A DNA stretch of 64,000 bases from Laburnicola sp. R22_1. Its lineage: Eukaryota; Ascomycota; Dothideomycetes; Pleosporales; Didymosphaeriaceae. Below are positions 39,718-50,439 of this stretch, one piece after another; the stretch's first letter is position 1, and each line of letters opens with the position of its first letter. The position numbers and the translations under genes are program-made. The stretch lies in the NCBI GenBank assembly GCA_014281115.1, contig JACONQ010000006.1, positions 2,914,001-2,978,000 of the forward strand, in the 5' to 3' direction. The notes under the pieces were generated by a model. That model was given only the letters and a program-made list of their open reading frames with translations. It did not search any database and was not told the DNA's origin.

Positions 39718-41098
39718 ATGTCGTCTTCTCGCCACCGTCAATCGGCCGCGCGGCCAACACCTGGCCGGAGATCAGTCGCCCAAACGCCCATGCAACACCC
39801 CGCCTTCGCATCCGCATCCACATCCGCAGCCGTAGCAGCAGTCGAGCTACCGCCGTACAGAAAACCGGCCCACCCTTTGAGTGTGCACGCCCAAGACGAA
39901 ATCCGCGCTCTCAATGGTCGCTCCATCGTACACGTAAACGACCACCACAAAAGAGCCGAAGATCGGATTGCCGAGGCCGCGGCCCTCATTCAAGATAGGC
40001 TGACAGAACGCGAAGATGCCATGCCGATGCGACGCAAGAGATGGGCGAGGGGCGGCATCGATACGGAAGAGCAAGAGCGACAGGAGGCACGGCTTGCGAA
40101 AATGCAAGAAGAAGTCGACAAGACCACGGAACGCCTCGAGGAGAGCTTGAGAGCCGTCATCGACAGCGGCGTTGCTGCACAACGGATCGAGGACTCGCTC
40201 GAGTGGCTGCGGCAGACCGCGCCGGGACAGCTGGAGAGAGAATATGCGACACAGAGGAGCCAGCTGCAGTCGCAGCTAGAAGAGCCCACCCCAGGTCCTA
40301 CACCACTTGATGGCTCGCGGCCTGCACTTACTGGCGCTAGCGAGCTCTTTGCTGACCGAGTGGCACGCAAGAAGGAGCACTACACCTCCATCTCACTGAG
40401 CGATCGCTATTCCCGAAATAATGCCTACGCCAACTTCAAAAAAATGGTCCACGACGCGAAAGATCCAAACGGAGAGCGCCCGGTGCCAAATCCAGATACT
40501 TGGTTCACATCGACCGGCTCACCCGCTCTTGCCATCACCGGCCACGGAGCGGAAAATGATGAAAATGATGACATTGTCATGGACCGTGCGACTATCAGTA
40601 CGAGATGTCCCATAACGTTTATGCAGTTCAAAGACCCGTATACAAGCACCAAGTGCCCTCACACCTTCGAGAAGAACGCTATACTAGAGATAATACGGAA
40701 GCAACCAAGTTTCGGTGGAACTCGGGCGGTGAGGTGTCCTGTGCCTGGATGTGATCAGGTAAGCACTCATCTTGTCGTAGTCTCCGAATATTGGTGGGAC
40801 ATGCACGGAAGAACAACTGCTAACGAGAGTGCAGATGCTTTCAGCCAGCGACCTTCGTAAAGATCCAACTCTGGTCCGCCAGATCAAACGCATGCAGCAA
40901 AAGGAAGCCCGAGAAAGAGAGGAGGAACAAGAGGCCGAAGAAGAGCAGAGGACTTCGCAGCAACACAATAAACGTGTTGAGTCCCAGAACAAGGGCTCTT
41001 CGTCGTCGGTGCTCCAGGTTCCCTCAACTCAGCAGCCACCCCAGAGTTCGGTTGTGGAAGATCTAGGCTCGAGTAGCGAGGGAGACGAAGGCGAATAG
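39718..41098 (+). CDS. NSE2: SMC5/6 complex SUMO E3 ligase Nse2/Mms21
   Basis: Two exons (39718-40758 and 40835-41098, intron GTAAGC...CAG of 76 bp, phase 0) encode 434 aa. The N-terminal half is basic, then helical with a coiled-coil stretch around residues 110-190 (ERQEARLAKMQEEVDKTTER). This fits the long helix by which Nse2 docks on Smc5. The zf-Nse SP-RING begins near residue 297: CPITFMQF, then KCPHTF with the Cys-x-His pair, and the pair CPVPGCDQ at the exon junction, continued by MLSASDL in exon 2. The C-terminus is an acidic, glutamine-rich tail. Known role: SUMO ligase in DNA repair and replication-fork maintenance in the nucleus. An upstream TTG in the same frame is not needed; the ATG in CGACCATGTCG is the natural start. 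Confidence 0.92.
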
Positions 41099-42863
41099 AG
41101 CTGTCCGCCATCTAGGAGCAACGCCATTATTGACTTGGTCTTTGCGAAATGTCCTACGAGCATCGATGCATGCGCTGATGGAAGTCTTCGTACATCTTGT
41201 GATGAAGGAGAACGGGTATGCGATATGCAATATACTCTGCCGTGCCTAAATGGCACGAAGCTGCGTGCATGATAGCAGGAAATCGCACCACCAGAACCTG
41301 ACGGTCTGATGATGTGCTCCAGATCAATATACGTACCAAATTGTGAAGGTTCCGATCTACGAATGCCTCAATTGGTCACCTCGAGCTCGAGTTCTACCCT
41401 AACATCACTTTCTCTCACAAAGCAGGCAACGTCTCTACCGAGGCAACCCGGTAGAAAGCGCCTTCTATCTCAGCGTGGTGTTGCCGTACGCGCGCTATGG
41501 TATCGGTTGTACCTCTCGGCCGCGGTGCGGATCGCCTAGCGGTTCACTACCGTAGCCTCAGATGCGCTCTTCATATGCGGCTCAACAAATGCAGGGAGAC
41601 GAAAGATAACTGTTTGTCAAATGAGCGGTTGGACATGCTGCGCGTATCGCTATCGACAAACTAGAATGCTGGCTAGATGATCGGAACGTCAACGGAGGGC
41701 AGGCCACTTCGCATGTGAAGGGTTCAGAGAGTGGGTTGTAATGGGTCGGACGTAGGGAACGTTGGGATGAAAATGTGGCCATCCGTCCCAGGCTCTCATC
41801 TCTTCATGTTGAACTCGGACCTCGGAGTGTTTGACAGGCGCATATCACGACTAGGATGCGGCGTTGTGGGGTCGAATCCTTTCCCAACGCAAGCTATGCT
41901 TCGCCGCATGGGCTACGACGCTACGCCGTGGTCATTTCATAGCAGCTTCCCAACAACTACAGAGCCGTTGCAGTACGAGACGGCCAGGTTGCTGTGCCTG
42001 ACGATCATGCCGCGGCTTTATCGTCGAGACGTTCAGCGTGTGGTGCGGTCGTTGCCGTGGACAACAACTCCCGCGACAGCATCGGCGCATCACATGGATC
42101 CCACGGCGGCTTCATCCCGGATCTTCAAGGGACTGGTCCAACTGTATCACGCTCATTGGCCAGCTTGGTGTTGTCACGTCACATAAGCCGGGCCCCAAAG
42201 CAGGCTGGACGCGCGACCCTCTTTGTAGTGCGGGGCCGCCAACCACAATGAGGGGAAGAGTCGCGGACGAGGACACAAGCTCCGCTCTGTTGTCGCCTTC
42301 CATCTTCCATCTTCAATGCACCAGCTTGCGAGTGCGACCTTCGACGCATCTTTCCATCTGTACTTTGGGAGTTGATGTAGGCCAGGTAAGCCTGCTTCAT
42401 TCGCGTCTAACCGACCTTGACGCGCGACCCACCTGTGTCTGAACGACTTGGCGCGGGCATCCGCTCGAGCGAGGTGCGTACCTACTCTTCTCTATTCGAA
42501 CCCAGAACAAAACCCAGAATGGCTTCATGTGAACATGCGGGATCTATCGGAGAGAAAATCGACACCGAGCGGATCTCGGGTACCCGCAAACGTCGTGGGC
42601 CTGGTCCCCGAGCTGCCTGTCCTGACATGTCATTACGGCCGCGGCTGTACATTGCACAGTAGCTGCGGACATGGTGGTGGAGCTTAGCACAGCTCGCACT
42701 GTGCGGTGGCATTCATAGATCGCGCGTTGTCCTGTTTCTTTGCAGTCGTGTCTCTTCAACAAGTCAATTGTACTGTTCGGCTGGCGGAAACCATCATCGC
42801 ATTCCCATCACATTCTGACCTCTCCGCGTCATCCATTCACATACAGAGCTTCGCTCTAACAAC
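41099..42863. other. Intergenic region upstream of the mitochondrial carrier
   Basis: About 1.8 kb without a supportable gene. Frames up to about 150 codons exist (41731-42186) but lack recognisable domains and overlap frames in other phases. The segment next to 42,864 is likely the promoter and leader of the carrier. No tRNA or repeat is evident. Confidence 0.5.
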
Positions 42864-43950
42864 ATGTCAACAGTAGCAACCCTTAACATGCCCGCCTCCC
42901 GCGCCATCGACACTGCGAAGCAGACTTCGGAATCAACTCTTGCAGACGCCTCAGCCGCCATGAAGAACGCAACAGAGAACCCTAAACAGGCGACGTCCAA
43001 CTTCCTCCATACCCCATTCATGCGCGCAGCACTGCCTTTTATTAATGGGGGTACCGCAGGCATGACTGCCACCGCTGTTATCCAGCCAGTCGACATGATA
43101 AAAGTGAGGTTACAGCTCGCGGGCGCAGGCGTAAAGACGGGCCCGAAGCCCACCCCGGTGTCCGTATTCAAGGAGATAGTCGCCAGCGGGAGAGTGTTGG
43201 ACCTGTACACAGGGCTTAGTGCGGGCCTGCTACGACAAGCCGTGTACACGACAGCACGCCTGGGCTTCTTCGACACCTTCAAGAACATGTTCACGGCATC
43301 CGCCGAAGCTAAGGGCCAGAAGATCGGGTTCAAAGAACGCGCAGCAGCGGGTCTCGCAGCTGGCGGTCTCGCCGCCATGATCGGTAACCCCGCGGACTTG
43401 GCCCTCATCCGCATGCAATCTGACGGGCTCAAACCCTTGGCCCAGCGCTCAAACTACACGTCCGTCATCGACGCCCTGGTCCGCATCTCCAAAGCGGAGG
43501 GCGTAACGCGATTGTGGGCGGGATCTTACCCGACCGTTGCCCGTGCCATGGCGCTCAACTTCGGGCAACTGGCCTTCTTCTCCGAAGCCAAGAACCAGCT
43601 GGCGTCCACGTCGCTTTCTCCTAACATGCAGACGCTGACCGCGTCAGCCGTGGCGGGCTTCTTTGCCAGCTTTTTCAGTTTGCCGTTTGACTTTGTGAAG
43701 ACGAGGCTGCAGAAGCAGACGCGGGCGCCGGATGGGTCGTTGCCGTACAAGGGCATGTTCGACTGCTTCAAGCAGGTCGCAAGGGACGAGGGCCTGTTGA
43801 GGTTTTATAGGGGGTTCGGGACATACTACGTGCGCATCGCGCCGCATGCGTAAGTCTCTTCCAGCGCTTCAGTGAACAGGACGAACAATTAACTTGAACA
43901 GCATGGTAACCCTCGTCGTCGCGGACTATCTCGGCTTCCTCACCAAGTAA
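42864..43950 (+). CDS. Mitochondrial carrier, 2-oxoglutarate/malate carrier-like
   Basis: Exon 1 (42864-43849) and a 49-nt exon 2 (43902-43950) give 344 aa; the intron is GTAAGT...ACAG, 52 bp. Three mitochondrial-carrier repeats are visible with their signatures PVDMIKVRLQ (about residue 75), PADLALIRMQ (about 176) and PFDFVKTRLQ (about 274). The second signature, with RMQSDG after it, is close to the oxoglutarate carrier group (SLC25A11), which exchanges 2-oxoglutarate for malate across the inner membrane. A dicarboxylate-carrier assignment is possible. The first 50 residues form an N-terminal extension rich in Ala, Ser and Thr, longer than in animal proteins. Splicing of the short last exon restores the final segment ending GFLTK. 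Confidence 0.9.
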
Positions 43951-45280
43951 GACAATCAACACGTCTCCAAACACCAAACCCAAACCAGAAGAAAAAATCC
44001 ACGAAACGGCGAAAGGACGTGTTGAACTTGTATATGTGGCGCTCTTCTGATACCTTTCTCATACCATACGGCCATCGCATCTTTCGTTCTTTCGGGCTGA
44101 TAATCTTACCTGGCGTTCGTGGCGCATGCTTGTGGGATATTCGGCGCTTTTGGTGCGCTTCTGGAGAGGATAGGATATGGCTTGGATACTGGGATGTTTA
44201 GGCACGAGCAGGGGCTTGTTTTTGATATCATCTATCATCTAGCGCGTTGTTAGAATCGCGGAATGGAATGATTTTCGCTGTATGGGAGGGTATGAAAGAT
44301 TTGCGTGTGACGGGTTGTGCCGTGAATCTAGTCTCGTGGTTTGATTGGTTTGATTTTTTTTTGTGCTTGGAAGCTGGTGCGGGGCTGTTGATGATGTTGT
44401 GCAGTCGCTGCCGCTACAGGCCCTTCATTGAGCAGTGGCATTTTGGCCTTCTGTTTTTTGCTTCTTTGGTCTTTTGTTGTGGTATTTGTGTATAGACGAT
44501 GTGAATTGTAGGCAACTGGATTATTGTGGGGCTGATATATCGCTTTTGAGTACATTTTATCAACGGCATTTTAAGGGTGTGCATAGCATTTCCGCCGTTT
44601 AACTTTGTTATTATAATCGCTATCAAGGTTATCCTACGTTCCTAACACAATAGTATAGCTGGCTTAGTCGAGGCACGGTATAATGACATCATCGACTCCG
44701 TAAATTCATTCTAGTGGATTGGCACTGCTTGTGTGTACTACGCATACTATGTTCAATATGTTGCATGCAAGCAGTGTCCATTCGCATCATCATACCATGA
44801 ACCGAAAAGTGCGCGATGTCACCATGACTTTACAATGCATGACACCTCCAGCCATTGCGTAAATGTCCAAGCAATTTAAATATACACATGAGAAAAAGGC
44901 GGCGACGTATGAACCAGCACGTCGAATAAGCAGCGCGATTATACATACTCGTAGGGAGTCGAAAAAGAGCTTAGAACCGCACGCCATGCCTATCTAAACA
45001 CCTAAAAAATGCAGTCCCAGACTCTGTTTGGCTCGGTTATCCTCAACACAACGACTTCTGCACGGTATGCAGGCCGCACCGCCGATCCGTATGCGTCGTA
45101 CATGGCTAAAATGCCCGCTGACCACTTACCAGTGCCCAACGCCCGAGCCGAACATATCCGCATTTCATCGTGCCCTCCAAAATCCCCGGGTTTTCTCTTT
45201 ATACTTCTAGAGCGATACCCGCTCTTCTTTCCAATCTCTTTGCTCGAAAGATTTCACAACCCTCTTCGACATTTCGCAAC
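43951..45280. other. Intergenic, carrier 3' flank to methyltransferase promoter
   Basis: About 1.3 kb in which I see no gene. It has T-rich tracts near 44,355 and 44,450. Small frames directly before 45,281 are in the leader of the next gene and show no conservation signal. Confidence 0.55.
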
Positions 45281-46580
45281 ATGGCGTCCAAAGCTCCACC
45301 AGTGAAGAACGCGATCGCCATGGACACGAGAAACTATTCTTACAGCGATAACTCTGCGTTCCAACGCCTGGTTTACAAGGAAGCGGAGCGGCTTTTTCCG
45401 GACTTGAGCGGGTGGAAGAATATCACTGTGGTGGACTATGTAAGTTGCGGCCCTCAATATCGTACACCAAGTCGGCTCTAATTTGACCGCGACTTACTGA
45501 TCTAGGGCTGTGGTCCAGGCGACAATTGGACCTATGGAATGAAAATGCTCCTCGCGAAGGCGGACACGGACGCAGATGTCCGGCTCATACTCAACGATAG
45601 CATAGGAAACAACTGGAACGTAGTCGCTCAGCATGTTGATAACTTCCGCGCTGCAATGGGCGAAAACCGCGCACCTAATATTTTCATGCTGCCTGGGAGT
45701 TTCTATGAGCAGGTTATGCCTCCTGGTTCAGTCGATGTTGGTGAGTGGAAAGTCATCTCAACGCTCGCATTTGATACAAAGTGAATGCTTACTAGACATC
45801 ATATTCCAGGTATGGCATGGTCGTCTTTTCATTTCCTAGAGAACAAGCCGTCGAATCCGTACGGTGTCTCCGAGCAAGAAGATTACGTGAAGCGGTATGC
45901 ACCCCTGATCGTTCAATACAACTGATCAACCAAGCTAACTTGCGCCTCTTTCCAAAAGGCGCAATAGAATCCGCGAGCAGGTCCATGCCAGCCTCATCAA
46001 ACTCCTCCGTCTCCGAGCCCGCGAGATAAAACCAGGCGGCCACCTCATAGTAGCCCTGCCCACCAATGCGTCGTCCAACACTCCAAAACTGCACTACATA
46101 GCCACAAGCCAGGCCTTGAAAAAGTGTCTCGATGACGGTATCATGACTGAATATCAACACCGTGCCTTCCAACCACCCATCTTCGAGCCAAACGAAAACG
46201 ATTTGCGCGAAATTCTATCCGCGGTGCAGGATTCGTGGGAGCTGGCTACACCATGGATTTATCCCTCAATCCCGCATCCGACCTGGACGAAGTTGCAGCA
46301 CTCTGCGAAGGAGGCCCGGGATTATGACGCTTATGCCGAGGGATGCGCGGGGTTTATACTCGCGATATATAGTGGTGTGCTGGTGAGCGCTGTGCGATGT
46401 GGGCAGAAGCAAGGCGAGGAACGACCGCAGAAGGAACTATCGGCTGATGAGGAGAGGTTCTTGATCGAATTCAAGACACGTTGCAAGGAGGCTGTTCTTA
46501 GAGACGAGTTGAGAGATCAACCTGCGAAAGGGTACTGGCTGATCATGCGGTTAATCAGGAAGGCTCGAGCCAACATTTGA
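45281..46580 (+). CDS. SABATH-like SAM-dependent methyltransferase
   Basis: Four exons (45281-45439, 45506-45740, 45810-45894, 45959-46580) give 366 aa; all introns are GT-AG and 64-69 bp. Motif I is split by intron 1: VVDY then GCGPGDN (residues 50-60), which binds S-adenosylmethionine. Further blocks are LPGSFYEQVMPPGSVDVGMAWSS, matching the SABATH signature around the post-II loop, and KPGGHLIVALP (motif III-like strand). The C-terminal half carries the mobile cap with aromatic residues (ATPWIYPSIPHPTW) and ends RLIRKARANI. Plant SABATH enzymes methylate carboxyl groups of small acids; fungal relatives are poorly characterised, so the substrate is unknown. The gene converges on the zinc-finger gene with only 51 bp between stop codons. 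It seems intact. Confidence 0.87.
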
Positions 46581-46631
46581 GTCTTGACTACGGTAGGTGT
46601 AAACTCTAAGGTCCACCGCAGACGGAAAGGG

Positions 46632-48561
46632 TTAACATATTCCGGGTGTCAAAGGGACGTCAAGTGGTTGGCTTTCGTAGATAGGGTTATTAGGGTGATT
46701 TATTTCACTGATGCGGCCCGGATCACTTGTACTGCAGCCGAAGTCGAATAAATTGAAGTCGAAATCCTCGGGTAAGGGACCAAAGTCTGTAAGAGACAAG
46801 TCTTCTTGCTGTTCCTGTAGCGATAGTTGTGATGGCGCTTCCCTATATTGCTCTGGCGGCATATTTTCAGGCGAGCTGTCAAATACCATGCCAAAGTCGT
46901 TGTTAGTTGGTGCGGCAATTAGTTGTGAGTGATATGTTTCAGTTGCGTTGAAAGAGAACTGAGTATGTCCCATAGCCGGCAATGTCTCCGGCGTCGTGAC
47001 TTGGGGTCTATACTCTCTTTCCTCTTGTAGACATGTAGGTAGCTCCCAGTCGGTTACGCATGAATTTTCGTGGCTACTTGGCGTATAGGTCGTGCTGGAT
47101 TCTGAACTAGACTGTTCCCGTAAAAATCTCAATTTGCAGTTCTGTATGATTGTCGGTATTCGTTGCTTGATGCGTTTGAGAATCGACTTCAGCTCCCTTG
47201 ACAGCTCCCTAGTAAGCTCCTCTTCAAGTGCCTCGTAGAGCACACGTTCAAGCTTAGGGGTGAAACAGTGCTGGTCGTAGGGCGATGGTATTTCCTTGTC
47301 GTTTGGAAATAAAACCGAGTACATTCTCCACTGCATCACGACGGCGGTCAGTTTTGTAAGAGAGAAAGGCAAAACAAATCTTTAAAAGAATATAAAGTCT
47401 GAAGCGCCAAATCGAATACATATTATAGTATATGACAGTTCTTTGACGCTTTGCGCCATAAGAGCTTGAAAATAAAGCAAAGAGATTTGTGAGAAGTACG
47501 CACCTTCTCCTCTGGATCTTCGCACGGGCGTAGGGTGCTTTCTTGAAGTCTAGACCCTTCAACATCCGGTATTCAATTCGGTCATCGCTTGGCGCTGGCC
47601 TCTTATCACAATTTGTCTCCTGGAGATGTGCTGCGAATGCATCGTCGCCATCCATTTCTTCCCAGCAGCGAAAACAGCGCATGGGCTGGGTATGCACTCT
47701 CTTGATATGGTCCTTCAATTTTGCCATGTCCGCAAATCCTTCGCCTCTACAGGCAGCCCGGGAATGTCTTTCAGGTTGTCGTTGGTAGAAGGGGCATTTT
47801 AGACGGCGACTAGGTACTCCCAGCAGAACTGACTTCCCATTTTTCCTCGGTGGGCGGTTGTTCTCGTCGTCTTCACTGCCTGAGTTTTCGCCACCCTTAT
47901 CTTCCTGATCTCCTCCGTCACCCTTTGCACGCTTTTGCGAAGGCTTTTCAAGAGATTTCGAGGAAGATGCGGATGACGTGTCTCTTGATCCTTTTTTGGG
48001 AACCTGAGTCGTCCAATGCATCTACAGCTTCGATTGCATAGGTCATGAGGCCTTCAAGAAGAATGTTAGTAGCTTCGACCAGTGCTGTGTTCAAGGTCTG
48101 TTCCATATCGCCGGCTGTTAACCTGTTGGGATTATGGATAGGAGGCTTTCGATCCGTCCTGTCTTTGTTTGGTTCGAATCGTTCGCTCGTTTTTTTCCTT
48201 CACCAGCCTCTCCCCTGTGGACTGTCTCGATGCTTTGGATTTCGCTGTCTTCTTGATATGCTCTCCTGGCGTTTATTGCAATGCTTTTTTCAGACCCGTC
48301 AGTCAGTATGGTGCCATGGTCAATGTATGCTGGTGGCGAGTTAGATTCATACGGATCTGCTTTTGAAGAACCGTATTCGGAGGCACTAGGCCCGGTAGAC
48401 ATTGATGACGCCCCAGAAACTGCCGGCGGGCCTTTTTTCCATGGTGCATCCTTTGAAGATAAAGCCATACTTGAACTCGCTCCTCCCCCTCCATGCGAAT
48501 CGATCATGCGCAGTTGATTCAAAGGTTTATTTTCCTCGGCAGTGAAATCGAGGCTGTTCAT
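46632..48561 (-). CDS. Fungal C2H2-type zinc-finger protein, uncharacterised
   Basis: A three-exon model, 48561-48123, 47990-47504 and 47325-46632, is in frame throughout (539 aa). The N-terminal part is serine/proline-rich and disordered. Around the middle comes a cysteine/histidine block: LKCPFYQRQPERH, ACRGEG, LKDHIKRVHTQPMRCFRCW, then ETNCDKR. This matches a family of fungal proteins with atypical C2H2 fingers, often nuclear. The block continues with MYSVLFPNDKEIPSPY, a segment that usually follows in the family. The C-terminus is acidic and Gln/Asn/Pro-rich, like an activation domain. Exon borders are uncertain: the first intron could use a different acceptor (CTGTAG before ATG at 48019) and the second a different donor/acceptor pair. 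It is probably a transcription-related factor, by inference only. Confidence 0.7.
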
Positions 48562-50437
48562 CGCGACACCGATCAGTTCCCTTCCGGGGTACCGGTACTT
48601 CGTTATTGTTTAGTAATCCGCTGAGCTATCAAGCAGGACGTGGCTGACTGAACTCACATGCATGTCTTTTCCTTAAGCTGAATACCGGTACTAGCCTGAG
48701 AGCTAAGAAGCGGAGCTCAAAAAGGTTCGATAGTTGCTGATACGATATGGGTAGGTGCGGGACATCGCTGGGCTGAACATGAAGCATCGACGGTCCACTT
48801 TACGGACTTCGTCATGGCCAGGCTGAATTTGATACGTGAAGCTCTCAGACCTGCAACAGCACGAATGTGCGAACACTGTGTGGTGCAGACGGATTTCCGG
48901 ACAGGCAGCCGTCGGTCTGGTAGGCTGAGCGGCATGCAGAACAGTGGGGGCTGACGAGCGTCATCGAATCAGCGTGGCTAACACATAAAAGCTATCGAAT
49001 TAGCGTGGCTTGTGCACAAGAGCTTCGAATTGTCATTCGTCCTCAGTAAACAGAGGCGTTCTCGCAGTATCGCTCCCCAACCAGTAGTCGTCAGCATCAA
49101 CCGCGGGCTCAAGCCACATCGCAAATGTGCGGATACTCATTCTCGCGAGCTCCAAGTGTCTCTACAGCGCGGGAATGCGTAGGTCTAAGGTGATGAAGCC
49201 TGATGGTAATGTTGAAAGTTGTAAGAATGAGAATCAGTGCGAAGATACGTCGAATTTAAAAGGAAGTCGAGATGTATCGGGAATTCGACCACAGCACCCT
49301 CATCTTGACTGAACTCATACCATCGATACGCGCGGACGAAAATGACCGGAAACAGCAACGGAGCCGCCTCAGGCAAAAGGTATAAGCACCGCATGTTGAT
49401 TGGTAAAGAGAGGGACGCTGACCGCGCCACAGCCAGGCACAGCCACAACAGTCAACGTCCGACAGAATAGATCGCTTCCTCAAGGATCGCAAAGATAGTT
49501 CCTGGTTGCTCCAAGATGGCAGAGAGAACCAAACCGCCCGTCAAGGCCGCATTTCGGAAGTTATGAAAAGGGTAGAGCAACTGAATTTGGCGAATGAGAA
49601 GAAGCCGTGAGGAGATTAAGAAAGAGGTGGAAGAGACAATTTACCTCTTCCGAGATGCACTACCAGGTACTTAGACATGGCGCCAGTGATTGTGTTTCGC
49701 CAAAGACAGAGAGCGCCGGCGGAAGTGGTGTGGGAGTGATAGACGTGACGACCAACAAGTTATAGTTGGTGAGAGACTCGTATAGGGCGGGGACCAAAAT
49801 TTTTTCTCTGTACGTCATGTTTAGCAAGGTATCTCTCCTGTCAAAGCGATACGTGCAATGCAAAGCGCTCTTTACAAGCAAATATGCTTGAATTGTTGTG
49901 AAGCAGAATAGATACCAGTGGACAAGCGTTGGTTTGAGAGTTGATGTCGAAGACGTCGCTTGCGCTTACCGCAGGTAGACCGCAATCGTACAGTGTATCT
50001 AATTAACCTACCTAGCTAAGATACCCTAGCCCTAGCCCCTGAGTGATTTCCGCCTAATGCATGTCATTGCAACCAAGATAAGAGACTTATAGATCTTTAA
50101 TACAGATCTATTAAGTACTTTATTAAGTTTTATATGTGGTGTTAATTCAATCTACCTAGGGGTAGGACGACAAAGGCTTTTTTTTTGAACAAAACTGCAT
50201 CCCGCAGCTATACTATGGTAAAAGAAAATCTAGCTATAACCTTTTTTTCTGTGTGCCAGCTCTGTGAGATAGATACCATGTGAATATGTGATCTGACTGT
50301 GAAGTACCTGTGGGTCTCGGTCGAGACCGGGACAAAGGCTTTCACCTCAAATAACATGACAAAAAAAGCAGAGCCCCCTGCTTAGTAATCAAAAAGAGCG
50401 TAGAAAAGACTTTTATAAGGTGCGTGTTAATATAAGC
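48562..50437. other. Intergenic region with repeat fragments
   Basis: No gene is convincing. A short direct repeat (atcgaatcagcgtggct and atcgaattagcgtggct) lies near 48,963-49,010. A 44-bp fragment at 50091-50134 matches, inverted, the isochore border near 35,306. A dispersed repeat at 50186-50293 follows. An imperfect hairpin (ggtctcg...cgagacc) is near 50,313-50,329. The right half is probably transposon-derived. Confidence 0.5.
50186..50293 (+). repeat. Dispersed repeat of about 105 bp, left copy
   Basis: The sequence tgaacaaaactgcatcccgc and the following 85 bp recur in inverted orientation at 54814-54918. The base substitutions in the well-aligned part are transitions. It flanks the pogo element and two gene remnants or genes at a distance. 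Its class is unknown. Confidence 0.75.
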
Positions 50438-50439
50438 TA

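Noticed and set aside
41860..41890. tRNA-like T-arm (ggggtcgaatcc)
   Set aside because: No matching acceptor, D or anticodon arms can be folded around it.
41731..42186. 151-codon frame upstream of the mitochondrial carrier
   Set aside because: No domain and several competing frames; codon use is not convincing.
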